Counted from the stretch's first letter, positions 50,540-60,375 are shown. The stretch is DNA of 64,000 bases from Faucicola osloensis_C (GCA_019353055.1 JABAHL010000001.1:434001-498000); one strand, 5' to 3'. Numbers and translations are program-made. The notes: generated from the letters alone by a model not told the origin.

Positions 50540-53539
50540 ATGAAAAAATTTGTGAAATTGTCGCCTATTTCGTCAACTTCTAATCGTTTAACTTCACATT
50601 CGTCTTTGCCAACCCAGCCTACACGCTTGCATCAATCATTACACCAAATTTATCGACATACCAATGTTTTAGCGATGACGCTTGGGGCGATGTTCACTAC
50701 GTTGTATTCAACCTCAGCGCTTGCGGTGTTGCCGACAGCCGCCGTGACTAAATCAACTGATGCAGCGACAGCACAAAGCACAAAAGCTCAAAACATTGAG
50801 GCACAAAGTATTGAGTCACAAAGCACTGAATCACAGAGTACTGAAAAACAAAACCTTGATAACTCAGCTGCAACGCCCGATACCGATGGTAGTACCGATA
50901 GTAGTATCACCACCACCGCAGACAACGCCACTACTGTCGATGTGACCACCAATCAAGGTATCACGCCGATTAGCGCGCCTGACATCAAAGCAAACTCTGC
51001 GCGTACTCGTCCCAACTTTACCCCAAATCAACAGCAGCAAGCCAGTCTAGATAAGCTCAAAACCTTTTATCAACCCAAAACCCCGCAAACCACGGACGAT
51101 ACTAGCGCCACGGTTGCTAATCCAAATGCTAATACAAATTTACTGAGCCCGCTTACGCCTGATAGTCAACCGTCAGGCGCTCAAGCAAATACGCAATCAA
51201 AAGCAGGCAGCCGAAAAAAAGACGCCATGTGTCATGGCAACTGGGTATATCCCACCTCGACCATCTATCAACAACAAGCATTAGCAGCAGCCGCTACCAA
51301 TCAGCCCAATAGCAGTTTCCCAATTTATGCGTCGGCTGACTATGGCTATTATGACAATGAAAACTACGCTGAATTGTCAGGCGATGTGCAAATCAACCAA
51401 GGTCGTCAGCAAATCTCTGCCGATAAAGTGGTCGTTAACGTGCAAGATGGCATTGCAGCCGCTCAAGGTAATGTCTTGTTGGTCGATGCCGCGCAAAGTC
51501 TCCAATCGACAGACGGCAACCCACGTGTAAGCCTTAAAGATAGCCCAAAAGGGGGGCTGATTACCGTTGCTGATGAACTGGCGTACCAAACGGATAGCAG
51601 CAAAGCAACCGCCAAAGATGTGGCGTTTGCCAGCGTACCGCTACAAGCATATGGTTATGCCAAACGGCTTAATAAGGTCGATGAAAGCCGCGTTGAAATT
51701 GACGATGTCATGTTTACCACCTGCGCGCCTGACAATCCGACATGGCAGATTAATGCCAAAAACATCGATATCAATACCGACACGGGTCGCGGTGAAGCCT
51801 ATAATGCCACGTTAAAAGTCAAAAATACCCCAGTATTGTACCTGCCGTATTTTAACTTTCCGATTGACGATCGCCGCACCAGTGGTTTTTTGTTACCACG
51901 CGGCGGCTTTAGTACGGCAGGGAGTTTTAATGTACAGTTACCTTATTACTTTAATCTAGCGCCAAATTACGATGCCACTGTCACGCCGACCATTTTTACT
52001 GACCGCAATCCGATGTTGACGGGTGAATTTCGCTATCTGACAGAAAAATTGGGTTATGGTAGTGTGTTAGGCTCTTATCTACCAAACGACAAACAATACA
52101 ATGATGAAGACCGTACCCGCTTTTATTATAATCATCATTGGCAGTCAAAAGATATCCCTAACCTATCCATTGACGCGCTATACCAGTATGTCTCAGATCC
52201 TAAATTCTTAAACGATTTTGAGACCTTGGGTAATGAAACCGTTCAATTAAATTTACCGCGCCGCATTCAAGCCAATTATTACAATGACTATTTGACTGCC
52301 CTTGCCAAGATTGAAACCTTTCAAACACTGGATCGAAATTTAACCGATTCAGACAAAATCTTGGATAAAGACAAACCGTATGACCGTCTGCCGCAGTTAT
52401 CGGTCAAATATCGTGTGCCTTGGGTGACCCAATTTGATTTGACGGGTATCAGCGATTTTGCTTATTTTAAACGCCCAATCAATGATGGCTCTGCACCTGA
52501 GCAAAGCGGTGGCAGACTGTATAACAAACTCACTGCCGCCTATCCAATGACGCGAACTTGGGGATACGTGACCCCATCAGTGAGTTTACAGCACCTTTAT
52601 ACCCAATTTGACCAAGAATCAGCCGATGCCAATGGACTGGATAAAAATAGCAAAAGCCAATCTATTTTTGTACCGCAGTTTAGTATTGACAGTGGCTTAA
52701 ATTTCTTTAAAACAGGCACCCCATTTGGTAAATTTGATGACTCCTTGGGCGGCTATCAGTTATTAAGCCCGCGCCTAAAATATGTGTACTCGCCCTATAA
52801 AGACCAGACTGATGTACCCAACTTTAATACCCGTTTAGCATCGCTCAATTTTTCGCAGTTGTATGAAGATTCATGGTTTTTGGGCTATGACCGCCTGCCG
52901 GACAACAATCACCTAACCCCTTCATTAAATTATCGCTATATTGATGGCAATGGTTTGACTCGCTTGGATGCCAGCGTGGGCAAACAAATTTATTTGAGTG
53001 ATATTCGGGTACATCTTGATGATACTGATGATGGGTTAAAAATTGACAATACTGGTACCGTCTTTGAAGTAAGCACCCAACCGCGTCAAGATTTTTGGGT
53101 GGATTTAGATGGCTCGGTCGATGACAACGCTGATTTAAACTATATTAACACCCAGTTTCGTTATGCGCCAACTTTCAATAGCCTTTATAACTTAGGGTAT
53201 ATCAAACGCAATGACAGTAGATTTGGACAAAAAGCCCTCTCTGCTTTCACAGGCTCCGCTGTTTTACCTATTAATGATAATTGGCAGTTTTTAGGGGCTG
53301 TGCAATACGACAATGAGAAAAGTCGTTTTAGTGATGCGTTAGCGGGCTTTACTTATGGTAGCTGTTGTTATGGCTTATCGATTTATGCTCGTCGTTATTA
53401 TGATGAGTTAAGTGATAAAGACAGTGCTGACCACGCTATCATGGCAGAAATTAGCTTAAATGGATTATCCAACAAAGGTGACGGTCGACTGGCTAGCTTG
53501 ATGCGTAATCGGGTATTGGGTTATGACCCTAGATACTAA
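50540..53539 (+). CDS. lptD: LPS-assembly protein LptD
   Basis: 999-aa outer-membrane barrel that inserts lipopolysaccharide into the outer leaflet with LptE. After a long basic N-terminus the signal peptide ends around ALA-VLPTAA. A disordered Thr/Ser/Gln/Asn-rich region (~70-235) precedes the N-terminal OstA-like domain (YGYYDNENYAELSGDVQINQGRQQISADKVVV). The barrel carries DFTTCAPDNPTW-like and YLPYFNFPIDDRRTSGFL motifs, and the disulfide region near the end reads GSCCYGLSIYARRYY. A C in DAMCHGNWVYP (~228) would be the N-terminal partner of the disulfide network. E. coli LptD is 784 aa. It is followed by surA. Confidence 0.94.
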   Translation: MKKFVKLSPISSTSNRLTSHSSLPTQPTRLHQSLHQIYRHTNVLAMTLGAMFTTLYSTSALAVLPTAAVTKSTDAATAQSTKAQNIEAQSIESQSTESQSTEKQNLDNSAATPDTDGSTDSSITTTADNATTVDVTTNQGITPISAPDIKANSARTRPNFTPNQQQQASLDKLKTFYQPKTPQTTDDTSATVANPNANTNLLSPLTPDSQPSGAQANTQSKAGSRKKDAMCHGNWVYPTSTIYQQQALAAAATNQPNSSFPIYASADYGYYDNENYAELSGDVQINQGRQQISADKVVVNVQDGIAAAQGNVLLVDAAQSLQSTDGNPRVSLKDSPKGGLITVADELAYQTDSSKATAKDVAFASVPLQAYGYAKRLNKVDESRVEIDDVMFTTCAPDNPTWQINAKNIDINTDTGRGEAYNATLKVKNTPVLYLPYFNFPIDDRRTSGFLLPRGGFSTAGSFNVQLPYYFNLAPNYDATVTPTIFTDRNPMLTGEFRYLTEKLGYGSVLGSYLPNDKQYNDEDRTRFYYNHHWQSKDIPNLSIDALYQYVSDPKFLNDFETLGNETVQLNLPRRIQANYYNDYLTALAKIETFQTLDRNLTDSDKILDKDKPYDRLPQLSVKYRVPWVTQFDLTGISDFAYFKRPINDGSAPEQSGGRLYNKLTAAYPMTRTWGYVTPSVSLQHLYTQFDQESADANGLDKNSKSQSIFVPQFSIDSGLNFFKTGTPFGKFDDSLGGYQLLSPRLKYVYSPYKDQTDVPNFNTRLASLNFSQLYEDSWFLGYDRLPDNNHLTPSLNYRYIDGNGLTRLDASVGKQIYLSDIRVHLDDTDDGLKIDNTGTVFEVSTQPRQDFWVDLDGSVDDNADLNYINTQFRYAPTFNSLYNLGYIKRNDSRFGQKALSAFTGSAVLPINDNWQFLGAVQYDNEKSRFSDALAGFTYGSCCYGLSIYARRYYDELSDKDSADHAIMAEISLNGLSNKGDGRLASLMRNRVLGYDPRY
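50811..50855. repeat. 15-bp tandem repeats in the 5' part of lptD
   Basis: Three degenerate copies (CACAAAGTATTGAGT, CACAAAGCACTGAAT, CACAGAGTACTGAAA) encode the SIESQSTESQSTEKQ run in the disordered region after the signal peptide. Confidence 0.8.
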
Positions 53540-53798
53540 TAGATACTAAACGCCTTTTACACAAAAAACTGCCTAAAACTCGAGATTTTTTAGGATTTAT
53601 TATGATACAGACATACGCCAGCAAATATTATTGTATAAAATGACCCAAACTTTACAACATCACTTAGCAATATCATTTAGCAACCTCCAAGCCACTTGGT
53701 CAAAGACCCATCATTTAAGCTAAATGGTTTTGCCACGATTTCTGAATGATCGAATTTACTTTTTTTATTTTTTGGTTTTTATTTTAAGGATACATGCC

Positions 53799-55454
53799 AT
53801 GAACCATGCTGTCATGCATAATTTACCCAATTTTCACCGTAACGCCCTATCTGCTCTCACTAGCGCTTTGCTATATGGCGCTCTATTGGTTATGCCAACA
53901 TTGAACGCGCAAGCCGTGACTGCAACAACAGCGGTCACAGCTAAAACCAACACAACCAGCAGCAAAACGACGGTGGAATCTAGTAAAAAATCTAGTACCA
54001 AACCTGCAGTGCAAACCACAAGCAAATCAACCAAAGCTGTAACAGCAAACAAAACCACCAACGCTGCCAAATCAGTCAAAGCCGACACCAAAGCCAGTGG
54101 CTCAAAACCTAACACGCAAAAAACAGCAAAAGCTGTCTCTCAACCTGCGCCCGTAACATCAGAGGTCGCCAACTCATTGGTTGAGTCAGCGCCTGTCGTC
54201 ACTAGCAACTCGCAAGATCAGGTTATTGATGGCGTGATTGCTATTGTCAACGACACCCCTATTTTACGCAGCCAGTTAGATCGCGCGGTTGCTCAAGCTT
54301 CTGCACAGCTTCAAGCGCAAAATAAACCTGTACCACCCGCACAGCAACTTTATCCGCAAGTATTGGATCAGCTAATTACTAAGCAAATTCAACTTGATTT
54401 AATCAAACGCCAAGGACTGCAGGCTGAAGAGAACGCAGTGAATGCTGCGTTGACCAATTTGGCACAACAAAATGGGGTCGCAAGCCTTGCTGAATTTCAG
54501 CAAAAACTTGACGCCCAGCGCGCAGGTAGTTACCAAGCATTGCGTCAAAAAGTCAGTGAAGACTTGGCGATACAAACCTTGCAGCAGCAACAACTTGCCA
54601 GCCGCATCAAAATCTCCGATCAAGATGTTGACAACTTCTTAAAATCACCAGAGAGCAACGCTTTAGAAAAATCACAATATCGCACCTTACATATTCGCGT
54701 GCCTTTTGAAGCCGATGCCGCAGGTAAAACCAGCGACAAACAAAAAAAACAAGCGCTGAGCGTAGCCACCCAAATTGCCAAAAACTTGCAAGCTGAGAAT
54801 GCCAATATTGAGCAAATCATGACTGAGGCGCAAACCAACTATAACGCGCAAATTCAAGGGGGCGATATGGGCTACCACGTTGCGGCAGAGTTACCGACAG
54901 AATTGTCAAAAAACATCACCGCCCTTGAAGTCGGGCAAGTTACCAATCCCATTGCCACGGCAGAAGGTTATAATGTGATTAAATTGGTCGATAAACGCGG
55001 CGGTCAGCAAAAAATCATCGATCAATGGCATACCCGCCATATTTTAATCAGCCCGTCAACTGCCCTACCCGCTGACATGGCAAAGCAGCAGATCGATACT
55101 ATCTATGAAAAACTGCGTCAAGGTGAGGACTTCGCTACCTTAGCAAGTACCTACTCAAAAGACCCAGGAAGCGCCAGCAACGGTGGCGATTTGGGCTGGG
55201 TCAGTGAAGGTGATATGGTACCAAGCTTTGAAGCAATGATGAAAAAAACGTCGGTAAATGATTATTCTGTGCCCTTTCAATCACAATTTGGCTGGCATAT
55301 TCTTAAAGTCGATGAAAAACGCCAAAAAGATGTGAGCGATGTCTATCGTAAAAACATGGCGCGTGAAATTCTATACCAACGTATGGCACCGCAAGCGCTA
55401 GACGATTGGATGCAGGAATTAAGAGCGCAAGCTTACGTTAAAATCATGCAATAA
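53799..55454 (+). CDS. surA: Periplasmic chaperone and peptidyl-prolyl isomerase SurA
   Basis: 551 aa from the ATG at 53799, which follows TAAGGA; an open extension to 53724 has no ribosome site. A signal peptide (LTSALLYGALLVMPTLNAQA) leads into a ~100-residue Thr/Lys/Ser/Ala-rich linker not present in E. coli SurA (428 aa). Then come the chaperone core (VIDGVIAIVNDTPILRSQLDRAVAQ) and two PpiC domains (LEKSQYRTLHIRVPF...GGDMGYHVAAELP; WHTRHILISPSTALP...KDPGSASNGGDLGWVSEGDMVPSFE). It escorts outer-membrane proteins, including LptD, whose gene is next door. Confidence 0.95.
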   Translation: MNHAVMHNLPNFHRNALSALTSALLYGALLVMPTLNAQAVTATTAVTAKTNTTSSKTTVESSKKSSTKPAVQTTSKSTKAVTANKTTNAAKSVKADTKASGSKPNTQKTAKAVSQPAPVTSEVANSLVESAPVVTSNSQDQVIDGVIAIVNDTPILRSQLDRAVAQASAQLQAQNKPVPPAQQLYPQVLDQLITKQIQLDLIKRQGLQAEENAVNAALTNLAQQNGVASLAEFQQKLDAQRAGSYQALRQKVSEDLAIQTLQQQQLASRIKISDQDVDNFLKSPESNALEKSQYRTLHIRVPFEADAAGKTSDKQKKQALSVATQIAKNLQAENANIEQIMTEAQTNYNAQIQGGDMGYHVAAELPTELSKNITALEVGQVTNPIATAEGYNVIKLVDKRGGQQKIIDQWHTRHILISPSTALPADMAKQQIDTIYEKLRQGEDFATLASTYSKDPGSASNGGDLGWVSEGDMVPSFEAMMKKTSVNDYSVPFQSQFGWHILKVDEKRQKDVSDVYRKNMAREILYQRMAPQALDDWMQELRAQAYVKIMQ

Positions 55455-55466
55455 TTTAGCTTTCAC

Positions 55467-55502
55467 AAAAAAGGCAGTATGATTAACACACTGCCTTTTT
55501 TT
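55467..55502. terminator. Bidirectional terminator between surA and pgeF
   Basis: AAAAAAGGCAG pairs with CTGCCTTTTTT around a ~13-nt loop, between the convergent stops of surA (55454) and pgeF (55512). Confidence 0.85.
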
Positions 55503-55511
55503 ATGATTGAA

Positions 55512-56420
55512 TTAATCCATAAAAATCAGCGTTGCCATTCTACCTGTTGCAGGCAATTGATGCTGGATTTGCCGACGATACGAATAAAACCGTGCATCAC
55601 TATGGCTATCTAAACCGCTTTTATGCACCTGATGAATACCACAAACCTTGAGCTGTAATTCGGCTATTGCAGGCAAATCGGCAAAATAGTGACCGACCTT
55701 ATCAGCATTTGGCTGAAACAACTGGGTAGCGACAACCTCAGATACATTTAAGGCTGATAACACGGCATCTTTGACACGACTGTCTACTTCATAGCTCGAT
55801 TGTGCGATGCTAGCGCCTACCCAAGCGTGCCACCCACGAGTGACCTTCTGCATTTCGGTAGGCGCATTGTCCCCCACTGCAAAATCAAACTGGTGTACCA
55901 TTTTTTGTACGGTCTTTGCAATAATATTTTTACTAAGACCTTGCCAGCCAGCGTGAATTGCCGCAATCAGTTTGTTATCATCTGCTGCATCGGTGGCTAT
56001 CATGACGGGTACACAATCTGCTGTCATAATCGCTAAGGCAACATTAGGCAAACGAGTAATATGCGCATCAGCAGATATCGCTGCTGTATCAATTTTATCA
56101 GTAACCTGATAAACGTCATTACCATGGACTTGATTAAGCCAATGAATGCTGTTTAATGCGGGATGATATTGTTGTAAGGATTGCAGCAAATGCGCACGAT
56201 TTTGATGCACCTGCATGCTATCATCCCCTACATGTAAGCCCAGATTAAATTGACCATACACAGCACTCAAACTAGACTGCCCCACAGAATCATTGCTTGA
56301 CTTGCTTGAATTACTTGACTTGCTTGGTAGGGACTCACAGCCAGATAGGGTTTGAACCACAGTTACCCCTGGGCTTGGCGCTTGCGTCAGTTCAATCCAG
56401 TGTGCGTTGTTATCTGTCAT
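55512..56420 (-). CDS. pgeF: Peptidoglycan editing factor PgeF (YfiH)
   Basis: 302 aa from the ATG at 56420; the open frame goes back to 56519 but overlaps the prpF 3' end without a ribosome site. Family motifs: NLGLHVGDD, the zinc-site residues in LNQVHGNDVYQV, IMTADCVPVMIA and AAIHAGWQGLSKNI. E. coli YfiH removes wrongly incorporated L-Ser-containing muropeptide precursors; the family was earlier called multicopper polyphenol oxidase/laccase domain. A Ser/Asn/Lys-rich insert (SLPSKSSNSSKSSNDSVGQSS) lies near residues 30-50. Often next to rluD, which is not here. Confidence 0.9.
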   Translation of the reverse strand: MTDNNAHWIELTQAPSPGVTVVQTLSGCESLPSKSSNSSKSSNDSVGQSSLSAVYGQFNLGLHVGDDSMQVHQNRAHLLQSLQQYHPALNSIHWLNQVHGNDVYQVTDKIDTAAISADAHITRLPNVALAIMTADCVPVMIATDAADDNKLIAAIHAGWQGLSKNIIAKTVQKMVHQFDFAVGDNAPTEMQKVTRGWHAWVGASIAQSSYEVDSRVKDAVLSALNVSEVVATQLFQPNADKVGHYFADLPAIAELQLKVCGIHQVHKSGLDSHSDARFYSYRRQIQHQLPATGRMATLIFMD

Positions 56421-56487
56421 TATCGGGCTCTTAGTTATTAGTCTCTTAGGTATTGGGCTATTAGTTGCCTTGTGAATGATTTGTCGA

Positions 56488-57669
56488 TTAAAAGGCATCG
56501 CCCGGCACATACACCTCACCCACCATCAGACGTCGCGCTGAACGGCTCATAGACACTTTTTTGGCTTGCCATTTACCATCCACTTGCGAGGACTCACCCC
56601 CGACCAGTAGCGTGCCTGAGGGGTGACCAAAGCGTACTTCAGACAACGCTTTGCCACCTGCCGCTTGGTTAACTAGCGTACCTTGAATGGTCGCTGCGGT
56701 GCCAATCGCAACCGAGGCTGTACCCATCATGGCATGGTGCAGTTGACCCATGCTCATCGCGCGGGCAAGCAAATCAATATCGCCTGCCTTGACTGTTTTG
56801 CCACTAGAGGCGGTATAATCAGCGGGTGGCGCAACCCAAGCAATTTTTGGGGTATGCTGACGGGTTTGGGCTTCTGTTAGCTCTGTAATCAGTCCCATTT
56901 TAACTGCGCCATGGGCACGGATTTTTTCAAGCTTCGCCAAAATTTCTTGGTTACTGTTGATATCTTTTTGCAGCTCAGCGCCCGTAAAACCTAAATCTTT
57001 GGCATTTAAAAAAATCGTTGGGATACCCGCATTGATCATCGTGACGTCAAATTCACCGATTTCAGGTACATTAAGTTTGTCAATCAAGTTGCGCGTCGGG
57101 AACATATTGCCATCGCTGTCCACAGGGTCGATAAATTCAATTTTGACTTCGGCTGCTGGGAAAGTCACACCATCTAGCTCAAAATCGCCCGTTTCTTGCA
57201 CTTGACCATCAGTTATGGGTACATGCGCGATGATGGTTTTGCTGATATTCTGCTGCCAAATACGCACTTCACAAATGCCATTTTGTGGCACTTTACTGGC
57301 ATCCACCAACCCATTAGCAATCGCAAATGAACCGACCGCCGCGGTTAAGTTTCCACAGTTACCTGACCAATCAATCATCGCTTTATCAATGGCGACCTGA
57401 CCGAATAAATAATTCACATCATGATCGGCAACGTCTGTTTTTGACAAAATTACCACTTTGGAGGTTGATGATGAGCCATTTCCCAAACCGTCAATTTGCT
57501 TACCATACGGATCTGGACTACCCACCACCCGCAGTAAAAAATTATCTCGGGCTTGCCCTGCGGTTTGGCAGCGCTCAGGTAGGTCATCAAGCTTGAAAAA
57601 AGTACCTTTTGATGTACCACCGCGCATATAGGTAGCTTTAACAGCGATTTGTGGGGCAAAATGGACCAT
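56488..57669 (-). CDS. prpF: PrpF-family isomerase (2-methylaconitate isomerase or similar)
   Basis: 393 aa from the ATG at 57669, with AAGGA 7 nt upstream; two further Met codons upstream are open. Motifs: KATYMRGGTSKGTFFKLDDLPE, VVGSPDPYGKQIDGLGNGSSSTSKVVIL, IDWSGNCGNLTAAVG with the catalytic Cys, and AVGIGTA-like VAIGTAATIQGTLVNQ. PrpF isomerises 2-methylaconitate in the AcnD route of the methylcitrate cycle; close relatives act on other tricarboxylates (for example 4-oxalomesaconate). acnD, prpB and prpC are absent here, so the substrate stays open. Confidence 0.85.
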   Translation of the reverse strand: MVHFAPQIAVKATYMRGGTSKGTFFKLDDLPERCQTAGQARDNFLLRVVGSPDPYGKQIDGLGNGSSSTSKVVILSKTDVADHDVNYLFGQVAIDKAMIDWSGNCGNLTAAVGSFAIANGLVDASKVPQNGICEVRIWQQNISKTIIAHVPITDGQVQETGDFELDGVTFPAAEVKIEFIDPVDSDGNMFPTRNLIDKLNVPEIGEFDVTMINAGIPTIFLNAKDLGFTGAELQKDINSNQEILAKLEKIRAHGAVKMGLITELTEAQTRQHTPKIAWVAPPADYTASSGKTVKAGDIDLLARAMSMGQLHHAMMGTASVAIGTAATIQGTLVNQAAGGKALSEVRFGHPSGTLLVGGESSQVDGKWQAKKVSMSRSARRLMVGEVYVPGDAF

Positions 57670-57811
57670 GTTCATATCCTTATGATGGCAGGCGAAAAAT
57701 CGACGCATCAATTTGTTTTATAGTTAGTCACATGACTACATTAAAAACATGCTAAAACAAATTGATGACTGGGTGGCATACGTTGAACACGTCATTTAAC
57801 AGTGGCCAACG

Positions 57812-58849
57812 TTAATATTGCTCGTTTTTTTCTTCAATGGTTAATTTTACATTGGTGTCGGTTGGGACTTTTTCATGCGATACTGACTTGGTCGATTTGT
57901 CTGTACTTGTGCTAGCCGCTGACTTAGTAGCGGTTGATTTGCTATCAGCATTTGAGGTGGTTGGCTCAGATTTTTTATCCGATATTTTATCTGCGCTATC
58001 TGATTGCGTGTTTTTCTTGTCTGATGTGTTGGTCACGTCAGTCTTGGTTTTTTCGCTGTCGTTTTTTTCACTGTCTGTTTTTGGTTCTTCTGTGGTTTGT
58101 TTCTTGACAGGTTTGGTCGTTGAATTTTGGCTGTTGTTGGCAGCGACACTGGGTCTGCTAGTCACAGGTGGCAAAACAGCGATAGCGCCTGCCGAAGAAC
58201 CGGCTAACGGCGTATTAGAGGGCTGGGTCAGCGTTTGCGCTAATGCCGAATTTGCCATAATCTCACCGACTAGCCCAATCACATCGTCGCCTGTGGTGCT
58301 ATTGACTTGGTAATTGGTGCCACTGGCTGATAGACCAAACCCAACATTGTTTGCCACTAAAGTGCTATTTTGTAGTTGATAACCACGCGACGTTATTTGC
58401 TCGGCGGCGACGGGCATTTTTAGACGGGTATAAATTTTATCCGCGTTATCGAGCTGCGCTTGAGGCATATTAAACAACACCGTCGCTTGGCATTTACCAT
58501 TGCTACCATTCACGCTCTCTAGATTGATTGCCACTTGCGACAAGCCATTTTGCAAGATAGACATATCAACCACCGTCCCTGCTTGCTGCTGGATGATGTC
58601 AGACTGCTTTTTGGCTTGCTGGTCGATGCGATTGACTAGATAACTGTGAATGGCACTGGTTGCCTTGTCATTGTTACAGGCAATATCAGACGTTTCAATT
58701 GGCTGTTGCTCACTGCTTGCAGCACTGCCAGTTTGCTCGTCTTTTTGCTCATTGCGACTACATCCCACGACGGCTAAGGCAAAACACGCCAACAATAACG
58801 GCGTACGCATTTTTTTTGACAACGTATTTTGTGGGAAAATCATAGACAT
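57812..58849 (-). CDS. Lipoprotein of unknown function with a long charged tail
   Basis: 345 aa. The ATG at 58849 has AAGGTG at a fitting distance. The signal peptide ends in lipobox VVGC with C30. Residues ~50-215 look folded (IACNNDKATSAIHSYLVNRIDQQAKKQSDIIQQQAG and LQNGLSQVAINLESVNGSNGKCQATVLFNMP), with two cysteines (in IACNN and GKCQATV) that could form a disulfide. The last ~120 residues are Lys/Ser/Thr/Asp-rich and probably disordered (STATKSAASTSTDKSTKSV). No family is recognised. It is monocistronic, divergent from the phosphodiesterase gene. Confidence 0.75.
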   Translation of the reverse strand: MSMIFPQNTLSKKMRTPLLLACFALAVVGCSRNEQKDEQTGSAASSEQQPIETSDIACNNDKATSAIHSYLVNRIDQQAKKQSDIIQQQAGTVVDMSILQNGLSQVAINLESVNGSNGKCQATVLFNMPQAQLDNADKIYTRLKMPVAAEQITSRGYQLQNSTLVANNVGFGLSASGTNYQVNSTTGDDVIGLVGEIMANSALAQTLTQPSNTPLAGSSAGAIAVLPPVTSRPSVAANNSQNSTTKPVKKQTTEEPKTDSEKNDSEKTKTDVTNTSDKKNTQSDSADKISDKKSEPTTSNADSKSTATKSAASTSTDKSTKSVSHEKVPTDTNVKLTIEEKNEQY

Positions 58850-58996
58850 AAGGCACCTTCACGCAGAATTTATTACCATGCCATTATAAAGCAAAGTTTT
58901 GCAAATTGGCTAGTTGTTCACTATTATTTATAATAAAATTTAGTTGTAATAATTTTTAGTAGTCATAAAATTTTATTGTCTATTGCGAGCCATCGT

Positions 58997-59884
58997 ATGC
59001 GCCATCCAAATCAAACCTATTATTTACTCGGTCATCGTGCTGCTCGGGCTGAACGGCTAGAGAACTGTCAAGACGGATTTGCCTACGTGCAACAATTGCA
59101 AAAACAGGGTAAGCAGCTTGACGGGGTTGAATTTGATGTCCAAATGACCGCCGATGGCAAATTTGTGGTGGTACATGATGAAACCTTAAATCGTCTTACA
59201 GGACAACAATCGTGGATTGCTGATAAAACATGGGCTGAATTAGACGCCATTGTGCAATCGGACTATGGGCGGTTTTCCCAACGTTTTGAGCTAGGGTTTT
59301 TAAAACGTCACATATTGTTGCTAGACGATTTACCACGCTATCTGCAATACTTTTGCCATATTGAACTGGAAATCAAAACCCATGCCAAAACTCATCCAGC
59401 CTTGTTGGTTAAAAATCTGCTTAGGCTATTATCACAAGAAATATGGCAAGATTTACCCATCACTTTGACCAGTTTTGATACCGATATTTTGTACCAAATT
59501 CAAAACCAACAGCAATTTTTAACGTTTCACTTTCCGACAGGCTTATTACTTGAACCCAAAACACTTGAACCTAAAACACTTGAACCCAAAACCACACTGG
59601 CAAGCCAAATTGCTTTTTTACCGACGCCTGATGCAGCGGGTAAAAACTTAATATTGCAAACCTTTAATCGCGCTTGTGCGTTAGGCTGTAGCCAAGTGGG
59701 CATTTATTATCCGCTTATTACCCCAGCCCTGTTGGAAATTGCCAAAATTTATGGCTTAACAGTCACCGCTTGGACGGTGAATGAAGTTGAGGTGGCAAAA
59801 CGCTTGATTGAGATGGGCGTCGATTGTGTGATTACAGATTATCCTACCCAATTTTTAACCCAATTATATGAGTTTAACGTTTAA
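58997..59884 (+). CDS. ugpQ: Glycerophosphodiester phosphodiesterase
   Basis: 295 aa from the ATG at 58997 (a TTG seven codons up is an alternative; neither has a strong ribosome site). No signal peptide, so a cytosolic UgpQ-type enzyme that splits glycerophosphodiesters to glycerol-3-phosphate. The family motif LLGHRAARAERLENC (catalytic His-Arg; the usual form is HRG-A-x-x-PENT) is followed by VEFDVQMTADGKFVVVHDETLNRLT, HIELEIK and the C-terminal VTAWTVNEVEVAKRLIEMGVDCVITDYP. A triple LEPKT repeat interrupts the middle. The gene symbol is by similarity only. Confidence 0.88.
   Translation: MRHPNQTYYLLGHRAARAERLENCQDGFAYVQQLQKQGKQLDGVEFDVQMTADGKFVVVHDETLNRLTGQQSWIADKTWAELDAIVQSDYGRFSQRFELGFLKRHILLLDDLPRYLQYFCHIELEIKTHAKTHPALLVKNLLRLLSQEIWQDLPITLTSFDTDILYQIQNQQQFLTFHFPTGLLLEPKTLEPKTLEPKTTLASQIAFLPTPDAAGKNLILQTFNRACALGCSQVGIYYPLITPALLEIAKIYGLTVTAWTVNEVEVAKRLIEMGVDCVITDYPTQFLTQLYEFNV
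59549..59593 (+). repeat. Three tandem 15-bp repeats inside the phosphodiesterase gene
   Basis: Units at 59549-59563, 59564-59578 and 59579-59593 (CTTGAACCCAAAACA with small changes) encode three in-frame LEPKT repeats in a loop between strands of the barrel. Confidence 0.9.
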
Positions 59885-59919
59885 ATTGACCCACTAAATT
59901 GACCAATAAGGAGATAACC

Positions 59920-60375
59920 ATGAAACTTGCAGAAGCTTTGTTACGACGTGCCGATATGCAAAAAAAGCTCGCCAGTTTGAAATCACGCATTGCTGAAAAC
60001 GTCAAAGTCCAAGACGGCGATACCCCAAGTGAAAACCCGAATGAACTGTTGCTGCAAGCCAATCAAGTCATGAGCGAGCTGTATGCGTTAATCGACCATA
60101 TCCATCGCACCAATGCCATCGCTGTCATGCCCGATGGTGCAACCATGCTCAGCACTTTAGTCAAGCGTGATGAACTTGCCGAACGCCATCGCCTGCTGCA
60201 AACCGCGATTGATAATGCTAAAACAGAAGGCGATCGTTATAGCTACCGAGAAATTAAATGGCAAAAAGTGATTGAACCGGTCAAACTGCAAAAACAAGCC
60301 GATGACATAGCGGTCAAACTCAGAAACTTAAATATCCAATTGCAAGCCGCTAATTGGCAGATTGATTTAGTATAA
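59920..60375 (+). CDS. DIP1984 family protein
   Basis: 151 aa from the ATG at 59920, which has an AAGGAG ribosome site. It is an all-helical soluble protein: MKLAEALLRRADMQKKLASLKSRIAENVKVQDGDTPSENPNELL, then NQVMSELYALIDHIHRTNA and RDELAERHRLLQTAIDNA. This pattern is that of the DIP1984 family (once described as septicolysin-like), whose function is not established. Similar proteins are often near mobile or toxin-type genes in other genomes, but nothing of that kind is seen here. It lies 35 bp after the phosphodiesterase gene, so both may be one unit. Confidence 0.85.
   Translation: MKLAEALLRRADMQKKLASLKSRIAENVKVQDGDTPSENPNELLLQANQVMSELYALIDHIHRTNAIAVMPDGATMLSTLVKRDELAERHRLLQTAIDNAKTEGDRYSYREIKWQKVIEPVKLQKQADDIAVKLRNLNIQLQAANWQIDLV

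Noticed and set aside
57837..58313. 158-aa open frame on the plus strand opposite the lipoprotein gene
   Set aside because: It is the mirror of a Lys/Ser/Thr-rich coding region, giving a spurious Val/Leu/Ser-rich product; no ribosome site, and the minus-strand gene has a lipobox and good start.
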